From Hypholoma sublateritium FD-334 SS-4 (Eukaryota > Basidiomycota > Agaricomycetes > Agaricales > Strophariaceae): a stretch of DNA of 64,000 bases. Location: positions 118,052 to 182,051 of the forward strand of contig KN817574.1 of assembly GCA_000827495.1 (NCBI GenBank). The letters run 5' to 3'. The translations under genes and the position numbers were made by a program. Shown here piece after piece: positions 47,975-57,556 of this stretch; position 1 is the first letter of the stretch; each line of letters opens with the position of its first letter. The notes beneath the pieces are model-generated. The model worked only from the letters and a program-made list of their open reading frames with translations, searched no databases and had not been told where the DNA came from.

Positions 47975-48095
47975 GGCTGTCAGGTTGGACTGATGGTACT
48001 TCTAAATTCGGCAGGGACCCCAGGTGTAACGAAGCACAAAAGTCTCGGGAAGTGGGTGCTCGGCATTTTCCGGTGGGACTCCCCTGGGCAGCCTC
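47975..48095 (+). repeat. Dispersed repeat, copy B
   Basis: Inverted counterpart of 46245-46372, beginning 13 bases beyond the right TA of the transposon. Confidence 0.8.
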
Positions 48096-49073
48096 TTCAA
48101 CCGTCTGCCCTCGTGCCCAGGGGTGACCTGTGACATGTGACCCCCGACCTGTTTGCCTGGCGAAATACAACACAGCTTGATTAGCCCCTCCCTGACGCGT
48201 TAACCAAGGAACCATATGATGCTGGTCGTCGAATTCAATGACGCATTCAGCGGGCATTAATTTATGTGTGACGAGCATGGAGGGGCCATGTCGTGCCTTA
48301 CGTGGATAGCGAAACGCGTCAGCAAGGCAGGCGAGCTCCGCAAAATCTCGACTCATGCCCCCACAGCGGAGGTACGTCCCCGCTGAAACTACCATATATT
48401 TTCCTGGGTGTTTTTAACGTCACTCTTGTCAGGAGTCGTACGTAGATGTGCTTTACCCCCTCATGTGGTACGGCACCGAGAACATCAACGACGAATAAGG
48501 AGAAGAAAATAGAATAAAATTTAGCTGCACCACTGACATCCTTGATTGATTGAATAACGTACGTAAGTATTCACACCCGGAGATGACCCATGAACTCAAT
48601 GGCTGTGAAGATTTGAGCGATTTGGCGCAGGAACTGGATTTTAAACGAAGGCGTATCCCCAGTGTGGACTAGATATTTTTTGTGACGTCGTCATCGATGG
48701 AGACTTTCGTTGCAAAGTCATATGTTCCATTTTTCTTGGACTGTCATATCTTCCTCTCACGTCCGTGAGTTTTTGGAATGTATGTTACGCTTCTCATTTT
48801 CATTAGTCCGGGTTACTTGAGGTTACTTGACGGATCGTGGTCTATTTATGATTTGTTCGATTTCTCAGGGGCCCCACGACAGTAGTGTAAGGATGGAACC
48901 AAGCGAACTCCACTTCGACATTTGGGGCTCACTCCAGCCCCAGCCATATTATTACGACAAAGCTGGGGGAATAATAGCGAAATCAAGATATTCCAAACGT
49001 ATAAAGGGTCGCAAAATGCACCAGAATTTCTTCACTCAAACAAACACCCAATATTCCATCCATCTACTCCAAT
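48096..49073. other. Intergenic about 1 kb, with hydrophobin copy 2 promoter at its right end
   Basis: A minus-strand frame over 48130-48395 (MSRDFAELACLADAFRYP, VIEFDDQHHMVPWLTRQGG) has coding-like composition but no recognised family or partner exon. From about 48870 the sequence parallels the promoter of hydrophobin copy 1. TATAAAGGG at 49000-49008 is 74 bp before the ATG. Confidence 0.5.
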
Positions 49074-49532
49074 ATGCAGTACTCCAAGCTCTCCGCTGTT
49101 GTCGCTCTCGCCATTGTAACCTTTGCTGCCGCCACACCCACCCCGAACGGGGGTGGGACCAACCAGTGTAACACCGGCGCCGCTCAATGTTGCCAGAGTG
49201 TACAGTCCGCCAGCACACCTTCCGTGGCCTCGCTTCTCGCTCTCTTGGGAATTGCCGCACAGGGTGCTACTGTCCCTGTTGGTGTGACCTGTAGCCCCAT
49301 CACAATCATCGGCGCCTCAGGAACCTCTTGGTATGCCCGTCGTATATATGCATGCATGACAGATGGCTGACTTTCCTTACAACAGCTCTGCGCAACCCGT
49401 CTGCTGCACCAACAACTCCTTCAGTAAGCCCACATCACGATAATAGTATCTTTGTCATTTTTCTGTTGCTGATATCATTCTTCAGACGGCGTTGTTGCGC
49501 TCGGATGCACCCCAATCAACTTGAATCTTTAA
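49074..49532 (+). CDS. Class I hydrophobin, copy 2, 113 aa
   Basis: Exons 49074-49330, 49386-49423 and 49486-49532, with introns of 55 and 62 nt. Signal peptide MQYSKLSAVVALAIVTFAAA. The eight cysteines occur as NQC, QCC, VTC, SWC, VCC and LGC, and the protein ends LGCTPINLNL. It is secreted and film-forming, as for copy 1. Coding exons are the same lengths as in copy 1 and both splice sites fall in the same codons, so the pair arose by duplication of genomic DNA. Differences concentrate in the stretch after QCC and in the third residue from each end of the mature loop. Both copies appear functional. Confidence 0.95.
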
Positions 49533-50135
49533 ATACCCATGTTGGGCCTTTTCCGGGAGAATACTACGGTGCACTCGCTGCCTGTGGCTCGTGGATACAT
49601 CATGGAAGAGGAATTTTGAGGCTGAGTCTAGTATCTGAACTTTGATAGTATTGTATATGACAGAATATTTGTATAACTACTTCGTACTGGTTGTGCGGGT
49701 TTTCTTTGTTCGTGGAACGCCCGCGGCAACTCTATGCATTACAAGTTATTCTCCTTGAAAATTTCTCGGTGAACTGGATTTTTGAAGACTGAAAGTACCC
49801 CTATATGCTTCTCACTTGGATTCACAATTATCAAGTGCCATAAAAGCCCACCACAAGTTAGTTATTCTTGAGTTATTCACAGTTCTACGCGCTCGGCTTG
49901 TCTGCGGCAGTGCAACGGCAGTGGTACCCGCTCCCATCAATTGATCAAATCGATCAAAATGTCAACAAAAGCAAAGAGGGTGCCCTTATTTCGACTAACT
50001 TGGGACCAACCTTCGACTGACCTTTGACATAAGTAGTAAAGGATCGTTCATTGGAGTCGCCGGTTTGGCGCTCGCGTGCTTATTGTACATGCTTTCACTC
50101 TTTCCATACCCCCCAGGCCTCGGCAATCTCTCTAC
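49533..50135. other. Intergenic, no gene seen
   Basis: The 3' flank of hydrophobin copy 2, not similar to the 3' flank of copy 1. Confidence 0.5.
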
Positions 50136-51391
50136 TTAAACAGTCTCCTGAGGATGTGCAACAAGCTTGCGCACAGACACTTGATTGGCCTCCAACCTCT
50201 CCAACCCCGCCGGAATCCCTGCCAGGCCATTCGGCAGCACCTCGACGTTGTTCGGCTGTAAATCCCATAATGAATTCTCGCTCGGGCTCACGACGGCCAC
50301 CGAAACACACACCTTGATAAAGCCTTGCTCAACCAGTTCAAACAAGTGGTCGTGGTATAGCGGCTCCAGCAGCGCGATGTTGTACGGGGCCCTCACTGAT
50401 CCGAACACATGGATAACTGTCTTGGTGTCCGTCGAGGTAATCACGGGTGGTGTGACGACGGCGACCTTGCCCCCGTCAGCGAGCAGATCCAAGCCCAGTT
50501 TCTGCGTCTCGTCGCTCGAAATCGCGTCGTACACGTACTGGAGCTTCCCGTGAGTGAGATTCTTCACCTCCTTGATGAGATCATCGTGGCTGAGGCTCCT
50601 ATCCAGGACAGCGGTCGCGCCGAGCGATTTGAGCCACTCGGTATTCTTGGGGTTCGCGGTGGTGACGATTGGGGAGAACCCAGACAGGTGGGCGAGCTGG
50701 AGGGCTGCATGTTGATCAGCTGCGACATAGGAATCTTCTGTAAAGTCTGCCACGCACCCTTTTGTCCGACGGAGCTCGTGCCTCCTGTTATGACGATGGG
50801 AATTCCAGCGTACTTCCCCCTGGCTTCCTTGGTCACTGGCGAATCGAAACCCAGTCCGCGCGGAACTTGGTTGTACAGCCCGACATACGCCGCCGTGAGG
50901 ACTGTGGGGATCGTCGCCGCTTCATCGAAGGTGATATTGGCCGGAATCTTATTGATTTCAATCAACAATTGCCAGATATTCGGAGAAACGCGTTCGTTGT
51001 ACCTTCGCGGTGTTGGATGCCAATGCGACGACATACTGCTGGAAGCTCCCACGATGCCGCTCCAAATGCGCCTGGCCAAATCTGTGGGTGCATGTTAGAG
51101 CCTACGTCCATGAACAGCGGTGGGAAGGACCGACACTCGATCTCCAACCGCAAAATCGGTGACGCCGGCGCCTAGCTCGACCACCTCCCCTGCTATGTCA
51201 TATCCGACGATCGCAGGGTATTCTTTGAATACGTACGCCCACTTGTGGATCTTCCAGTCGACGGGGTTGAGCGAGGTCGCAATGACTTTAATCAATATCT
51301 CGCCGGCGGCAGGCACAAGGACGTCGACATCCTTGACGACGAATGTACCTTGCTTGACAGGGAGAACGAGAGCTTTGGCGGTGGCGGGCAT
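50136..51391 (-). CDS. Medium-chain oxidoreductase, zinc-independent enoyl-reductase type, 345 aa
   Basis: Five exons: 51391-51135, 51081-51003, 50947-50758, 50704-50313, 50255-50136, with introns of 53-57 nt; all phases agree. The N-terminal GroES-like domain reads SLNPVDWKIHKWAYVFKEYP, VGYDIAGEVVELGAGVTDF, GDRVFGQAH. A helix follows with FDEAATIPTVLTAAYVGLY. The Rossmann domain starts IVITGGTSSVGQKALQLA, close to the A-x-x-G-x-x-G type, and ends GIPAGLERLEANQVSVRKLV. This is the TOXD/trans-acting enoyl reductase branch of the family, in which the catalytic zinc is absent. It reduces a double bond with NADPH; the substrate is unknown. No polyketide synthase lies nearby, so a stand-alone role is likely. 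Confidence 0.92.
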
Positions 51392-52257
51392 CTTGAGTCT
51401 AGTGTGTCGTGACTTTGGGCTCGGATGTGGTATTATGTTGGTGTGTACCCATCGCGCCTGGCCTGTGTTTATATGCACTTTGAATATTGATAAAACATTA
51501 TTGATCCATGACCTCGATGGCGATATCATTCGAAGACATGCCACGCGATGGTGCCATCGCAGTAGGCGCACGCGAGAAGAGCACTGAAGAGCTGCCGATG
51601 CTTGTCGACATTGGTAAGCCGCTGATGAATCAGCACCAAAGATTCGAGTGCAGTCGTCAGCTATTGCACTGCATTATTCAAGCAGTATTCGTTGCTGATT
51701 AATGAGAAAGGTGAGTCCCTGAACGGCCAAGGAAGGACGAGATAAGTCTGCGGTGAGCTTCGTTACCTTTGAGCTTGAAGCTTGAAGCGTTGTGAACTGA
51801 CCTCATTGGCATAGAAGCTTGAACAAGTTGAAACTCAATAAATTCCCCTCTCAATTTCCCCTCGACCAAGGTGAATATACTCGGAGTAGAGCCAGATTCC
51901 AGTTACTACATGCACAAAGGTAGGAAAAATGCACTGCGATAATCTGCGTCGTATCTAGATCAGGACATTTGCAAGGGTCGCTGGTGCACGGCAATGTATG
52001 ATTTTATCTCACTCAAGGAGTTATTGGAAAATATTAGCAGCCACGATCCGGGTCTGATAAAAATATTCCGGGCGTCGAACAATTCTTTTAGATCCTCAAC
52101 GTAATAAGCAGCGTGAGAGATCTGACCTCGCCGTCATCGATGGCACCAGCACCGGCGTCCCAGCTTTGACTTCGACTTGGACTATCTAGGTAAGCCAGCT
52201 CCTTATGGCGTGCTTTTCCCTCTCCGACGCCTTTGACATCTCAGTGGAATCGTAGGC
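51392..52257. other. Intergenic, with duplicated 5' flank of the F-box gene
   Basis: From about 51990 the sequence is repeated upstream of the truncated F-box copy (53740-54000). A likely 5'-leader intron runs from TATCTAG|GTAAGCC (near 52187) to ATCTCAG (52244). Confidence 0.6.
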
Positions 52258-53583
52258 ATGGACGTCGGGCAAACATACCGGGATGTTGGAACCAGCAACC
52301 ATACACCCATTCTGAAGCTCAATCGCGACCTGCTTTTCGAGATATTCTACATTAACGCAGCCAGAGATACACCCGAACAGTATTCCGAGAACTCTAATTC
52401 CATGAATCCGATGGTCATAACCCGGCAAACATCTCACGTTTGCCAGAAGTGGAACAATATCATCCTCCAATCGCCGTCACTCTGGGCCAGATGTTTCAGT
52501 ATTGATGCACTGGCACAGCGTTCAGACGCCTGGCGCCGCCTTGTACTTCAGCGGACTGAGCAATCGCTTTTATATGTTACGGCGAGAAAATACATGCCAT
52601 TTGGTTTTGAACCTGGTGTCGAGACGTTTCTCCTGCAGCTCCTACAACAACACTGGTCGCGGATCCGCGAATTCGATGTCGTGTTGGGTTCTTACCATCC
52701 ACGTTGGGGATTTATTGTGCCGCGCATTATAGAATCATTCGCTCGCCCGGCTGAAAATCTTAGGACTTTTGCGGTTTGCTTTGGCCTCGATGGACCGACA
52801 CTACATCAAAATCTCTTTGAGCCTACCTTCCGATTGTTTTCCAATCATGCGCCATCTCTAATCCATCTCTCTATCAAATCGCAAATTGTCCCAGTACACT
52901 TAACGGAAAACTTTATGCTTAGCATGAATATGCGCCGCCTCCACCTAATTCACCATGCAGTGGAACTCACGGACATCGACTTGCTATCCGCATTCATGCG
53001 AATGCCACAATTGGAAGACGTAGAAATCGCGATACACAAAATAAATATGGGAAGGCCGTCTGGCACAAATTCTCTACGGCCATCCTTACCTAGACTGAAG
53101 AGCTTCTACCTTATGTCTTTGGGATTCGACGTCTACCCCGCATTCTTGGAGATGATTGATCCTGGATGGGGTTGCAAGTTCTACTTCAGGCACTACATCC
53201 ACACGAGCACGCCTGCCTTTGAAGGGGAACCCTGGCCCGAGATAAGACATTTGCAGCGCGTCACAGAACGTTATACACATTGTCTTTTCGCGCACCACAG
53301 ATCACACTCTCTGAATGTTGTCGACGCCGAGTTAGAGCTATTCGGCGACTTCAACTTGGTATACACGTTTTTCCAAACGTTCCTCACCATTGATGTGCAA
53401 ATATGCGATAACGTCGCCCGGGACGACATGATGGAAAGACTGTTCGACGCATTTGTTGCCTTAGATCCTCCACATCCTAACAATCAGCTGACACTCCGTA
53501 TATCGCAATATTTTTCGGAGAAATTTCCTGGCAGGTTCGAACCTTCTACGCTCTCTCACAAATCTCATTGGACCTTCCGATAA
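52258..53583 (+). CDS. F-box protein, 441 aa, single exon
   Basis: F-box domain at about residues 20-85: LKLNRDLLFEIFYINAA, then VITRQTSHVCQKWNNIILQS and PSLWARCFSIDAL. This is the variant common in agaricomycete F-box families. The remainder, about 350 residues, has leucine-rich-like segments (IREFDVVLG, LIHLSIKSQ, MRRLHLIHHAVELTD, MPQLEDVEIAIH) as in the LRR-like C-terminus of these proteins. It would serve as a substrate adaptor for an SCF ubiquitin ligase, binding Skp1 through the F-box. The gene is uninterrupted and has a complete start and stop. A tandem copy of its first quarter follows at 53.74-54.28 kb. Confidence 0.88.
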   Translation: MDVGQTYRDVGTSNHTPILKLNRDLLFEIFYINAARDTPEQYSENSNSMNPMVITRQTSHVCQKWNNIILQSPSLWARCFSIDALAQRSDAWRRLVLQRTEQSLLYVTARKYMPFGFEPGVETFLLQLLQQHWSRIREFDVVLGSYHPRWGFIVPRIIESFARPAENLRTFAVCFGLDGPTLHQNLFEPTFRLFSNHAPSLIHLSIKSQIVPVHLTENFMLSMNMRRLHLIHHAVELTDIDLLSAFMRMPQLEDVEIAIHKINMGRPSGTNSLRPSLPRLKSFYLMSLGFDVYPAFLEMIDPGWGCKFYFRHYIHTSTPAFEGEPWPEIRHLQRVTERYTHCLFAHHRSHSLNVVDAELELFGDFNLVYTFFQTFLTIDVQICDNVARDDMMERLFDAFVALDPPHPNNQLTLRISQYFSEKFPGRFEPSTLSHKSHWTFR

Positions 53584-53739
53584 ATTTTGTTCCATCTTCT
53601 CCGTCTCAGGCCCTGCCAATCAAATTTTCTGATGTACATGCTTTCGACCAAAGTGAAGGTGGTTTGCCAGTATCAAAGCGGTACCTTTGTTCCGACATCG
53701 ACTAGGAGATAAAAGGAGTAATAGGAAAGAAATCAAATG

Positions 53740-54287
53740 TATTATTTCACTCAAGGAGTCAAGTGTTAGTGGTAAATATTGGCAGTCACGATCCAAGCCT
53801 GATAAAAATATCCCGGGTTGCCCAGCTCGAACAATTCTTAGAGCCTGGCGTAAGTGAGAGAGATCTGATTTCGCCGTCATCGATGGCACTGTACCCTTTT
53901 GGCACCGTTGTCCCAGCTTTGACTTGACTTTGACTCGGGTTATCTAGGTAAGCCAGTCCCTTATGGCATTATTTATTCTCCCCGACGCGTTTGGTTTTCA
54001 ATGGAATAGTAGACATGGCTATCTGTCAAACAGATCCGGGTGGCCGTAAGCCCATTTCAAAGCTCAACCAGGACCTACTTTTCGAGATATTTTACATCAA
54101 CGCAGCCAGCGAACCTCCTAAAGAACTTGAATTCGGCCCAGATGCTGCCGCCATGAATCCACTTGTTATAACCCGAAGAACATCTCATGTTTGCCGGGAC
54201 CGGAATACTATCATCCTTCGATCCCCGTCGATCTGGGCCAGATGCTTCAATCTTGACGCCCTATCCCAGAGGAAGGTGACATGCTAA
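53740..54287 (+). pseudogene. Truncated tandem copy of the F-box gene with its 5' flank
   Basis: The 5' flank repeats that of the intact gene (CACTCAAGGAGT, ATATT(A/G)GCAG, CTGATAAAAATAT, GAGAGATCTGA, CGCCGTCATCGATGGCAC, CCCAGCTTTGACTT, TATCTAGGTAAGCCAG). An ATG at 54015 then encodes MAICQTDPGG, SKLNQDLLFEIFYINAA, VITRRTSHVCRDRN and PSIWARCFNLDAL, stopping at 54285-54287 soon after a breakpoint near 54273. It covers only the F-box. In the leader the likely acceptor TCAG of the original has become TCAA. Confidence 0.85.
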
Positions 54288-55460
54288 TCCAGTGTTCCTT
54301 TTTCTTGTCGCGGCACGCGCGCTAGGACTTCATGCGCACCAGAAAGGTTTTTTGCGCCCAGTAGGAGAAAGGGGAACACACCAGATATCACTGGCTGCGC
54401 GAAAAGATACGGTCCATTCACTATTCTGTTTGAGAATACCGAAAATTCCTCGTTAGTTCAACGCAGTTGACCAAGTACACCCCCAGCTACCTCCGCTGTC
54501 ACCGCCCTGGAATGCCGCAAATCGGGGCACCCTGATCATGAGAATGTACACTGCGTGATGCTGTACGTGGGATCTGCAAACATCGCGTCGGCGCCTCCGA
54601 GTTCTCGAGTCGCAGGGCGTTTCGCCTGCAGCCGCGGCAACATGGTTCTAGAGTATCACTCGCCTGACGAGTGCGTGACCGTCAGGTAGCCACACCAGTC
54701 TTCGGCGGCCGCTCTCCCCTAGGATGGCACTCGGAGAACGCGAATTTCGCCGCGCTACTATACGCTAGGTCCAAGCATAGCTGATCCCGGGACGGCGGTA
54801 GAGACGGGGGGGTTGGGGGGGAGCCGCACGCCGCACGGCGAGTTGTTGGTATACAAAAGGCATAGCGGAGGAGGGGTGCCCGGTACAAGGTTGTAGACAG
54901 AGACAAATTTGTATGCATGTTGCCAGGAGAATGCTTGCTGGGCGGCGTGCTTCAGAACCAGCGACAGCCAAATGGTTGAACAGTGCTGGTTTGCACTTGT
55001 CGCGTTTACATTTTTTCCATCAGTGGCTGTGCGCATTTCAAGCGTCATTTTAATAACTTACATAATACGAGTTATCGTTATGCCCACTGCCACCAACCCA
55101 CTGCGATTATTTGCAGGGGGGCGCCAGTGAGTATCAGCAGAATATGGAAACGCTGATACCGGTGATGGAACTCGTCTTCTGCGAATACGGGAAAAATACA
55201 AATAAAATTCTTGATCTCTCGTTACTACGGAGGTTACTACGGAGTTATCCGAAAGAAGCCGGTTAGCCGAGCTCCTGCCGAACGAGCTCGAAGTAAGTAG
55301 CCGGAATTCACACTGAAAGAGAAAGAGAAAGAGAAAGAGGAAAGATTACGCGACGTAAAAATTGACATCTAAAGAAATTATGTTCAAGAGACAGTAAGTG
55401 AAATACAAGTCTAGGTAGCTGCGCAATGGTTTTCTGCAAGTTTTCTGTGCCTTCGACAAG
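54288..55460. other. Intergenic about 1.2 kb, no gene seen
   Basis: No supported frames. A (GAAAGA)n microsatellite occupies about 55315-55342. Confidence 0.5.
55315..55342. repeat. GAAAGA microsatellite
   Basis: About four and a half units of AAAGAG. Confidence 0.8.
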
Positions 55461-56216
55461 CTACAAGCCCGGGGGCGTACATTGGCACTTCTGTGACTTG
55501 GGCGCGGAACTCGAAACATTGTGCTTCTTTCTATGACGAGGTAAATTGGACTGGTAGTACGTCTTGTACTCGCAGTCTTTGCACGAGTACTTGACTTGTT
55601 TGTCGGCTGCCGTATGAGCTTTGTTTGTGTGTGCTAAAAATGAAAATTTAAATTGTTGGTCACTGTTTCGCTGGAGAGATCGGCAGCGGGCATGTACTAA
55701 CATTTAAGGCGGTGTTTGGTAGTATATGTCTTGTCGCACTCATCGCAACGAAATCTTTTGCCTCGAGCCGATTGGATTCCTGCGTCCAGATTGATTGGAG
55801 GGGTATGGGCATCGGCTGGAAGCTCAGGTGGTGTAGCAGCCTGAGTAGAAGCGTTTGGACATTCTTTAGGTATCTGTTTATCAAACGAGTATCAAGGCTC
55901 TTTATTTCTAGGAGCAGTTCACTGAAATATATTTACATCGGAGAGATGTACGGGGAGCAACGAGACTTCCCCGCTGATCGTTTTTGCATCAGTGGGATCT
56001 TCGATGGCGTCGGGAGCGCCGGAAACCGCCTTATCCACGGTGTCATCAATGATATCGTGCGCCTGACCCGATTCGTAAGTCTCAGAGAATAGTAAGATTA
56101 AGAAAGATTAGCATACGTACACACGAAGGAGATTGCTTGTTAATTTGAGAGCTCTGTTCATTTAGTTCTGCATTGGAATGTGGCATGTCTTGCGGGAGGG
56201 TGGTGGGAGCGAGCAT
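55461..56216 (-). CDS. Small C2H2 zinc-finger protein, 189 aa
   Basis: Four exons: 56216-56121, 56080-55952, 55873-55702, 55633-55461. The last intron (68 nt) falls inside the first finger, as in the gene at 13.4 kb. The N-terminus MLAPTTLPQDMPHSN is followed by acidic, low-complexity sequence (DIIDDTVDKAVSGAPDAIED). The protein ends with two complete C2H2 fingers: CDECDKTYTTKHRLKSHTNK, then AH; and CKDCEYKTYYQSNLPRHRKK, then H. It is a probable nuclear DNA-binding protein. The first intron is only 40 nt, the shortest in the window, so the 5' end is less certain than the fingers. Confidence 0.7.
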
Positions 56217-56489
56217 ATTTCGAGCCGGAAAGTTAGAAATTAGAAACTCAGTGGGCTCAGAGTGCAGGAATTACAGTGACCTTTATACGTTCGAGTTCCC
56301 TATATTGTAGGAAGCTGTTGTGCTCGAGATCTAATTGAAGTTGCTGTTAGAAGTTGGAAAGCACGTTCATGCTGTATTAATCACACAACATTGTCAGCGC
56401 ATAGCGCAATAAATCAACAACAGATCTTCGGTATTTCATACTAAGGTATTTAAAGACCGAGATTCGTTAGAATAGATTGAGGGGGCATT

Positions 56490-56836
56490 AATGGCCGTTG
56501 CGAGTTGAAAGTAGGACAGTGATCGACGTTGTGGTCAGACTCTTCAATATTCAATCTGGAACCCTGGCACAATGCCATGGCGTAGACCTTCAACTGTTGA
56601 TCAACCACTACACAATCCATCCCTCACACGATGATCTCCTTTTCATATCCATTCTCCTTACTGGGTTCTTTGCTCTTATGCGCCTTGGCAAACTCACTTT
56701 CCCAGACAACACTCGACTTCGCAATTGGAGGAAAGTTTCCCGCCGCTCAACAGTAACTTTTGATGGCGTCCAATATTCCTTTCATCTCCCTTCCCACAAG
56801 GCCGACCGCTTCTTTGAAGGAAGCCTCATTATCGTG
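56490..56836 (+). mobile_element. Tyrosine-recombinase/integrase-like fragment, cut by the assembly gap
   Basis: The frame reads TVIDVVVRLFNIQSG, LLINHYTIHPSHDDLLFISI, LLTGFFALMRLGKLTFPD, WRKVSRRSTVTFDGVQYSFH, LPSHKADRFFEGSLIIV. The ALMRLGKL and HKADRFFEG strings are typical of the catalytic domain (first arginine, then lysine in the beta turn) of recombinases carried by Crypton- or DIRS-like elements in agaricomycetes. The R of MRLGKL would be the first catalytic arginine. The 5' end is truncated (no ATG in the frame), and the 3' half with the nucleophilic tyrosine, if any, is in the gap. Confidence 0.7.
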
Positions 56837-57556
56837 NNNNNNNNNNNNNNNNNNNNNNNNNNNNNNNNNNNNNNNNNNNNNNNNNNNNNNNNNNNNNNNN
56901 NNNNNNNNNNNNNNNNNNNNNNNNNNNNNNNNNNNNNNNNNNNNNNNNNNNNNNNNNNNNNNNNNNNNNNNNNNNNNNNNNNNNNNNNNNNNNNNNNNNN
57001 NNNNNNNNNNNNNNNNNNNNNNNNNNNNNNNNNNNNNNNNNNNNNNNNNNNNNNNNNNNNNNNNNNNNNNNNNNNNNNNNNNNNNNNNNNNNNNNNNNNN
57101 NNNNNNNNNNNNNNNNNNNNNNNNNNNNNNNNNNNNNNNNNNNNNNNNNNNNNNNNNNNNNNNNNNNNNNNNNNNNNNNNNNNNNNNNNNNNNNNNNNNN
57201 NNNNNNNNNNNNNNNNNNNNNNNNNNNNNNNNNNNNNNNNNNNNNNNNNNNNNNNNNNNNNNNNNNNNNNNNNNNNNNNNNNNNNNNNNNNNNNNNNNNN
57301 NNNNNNNNNNNNNNNNNNNNNNNNNNNNNNNNNNNNNNNNNNNNNNNNNNNNNNNNNNNNNNNNNNNNNNNNNNNNNNNNNNNNNNNNNNNNNNNNNNNN
57401 NNNNNNNNNNNNNNNNNNNNNNNNNNNNNNNNNNNNNNNNNNNNNNNNNNNNNNNNNNNNNNNNNNNNNNNNNNNNNNNNNNNNNNNNNNNNNNNNNNNN
57501 NNNNNNNNNNNNNNNNNNNNNNNNNNNNNNNNNNNNNNNNNNNNNNNNNNNNNNNN
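56837..57556. other. Assembly gap (720 N)
   Basis: An unbroken run of N. Open frames crossing it in translation are artefacts. Confidence 1.
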
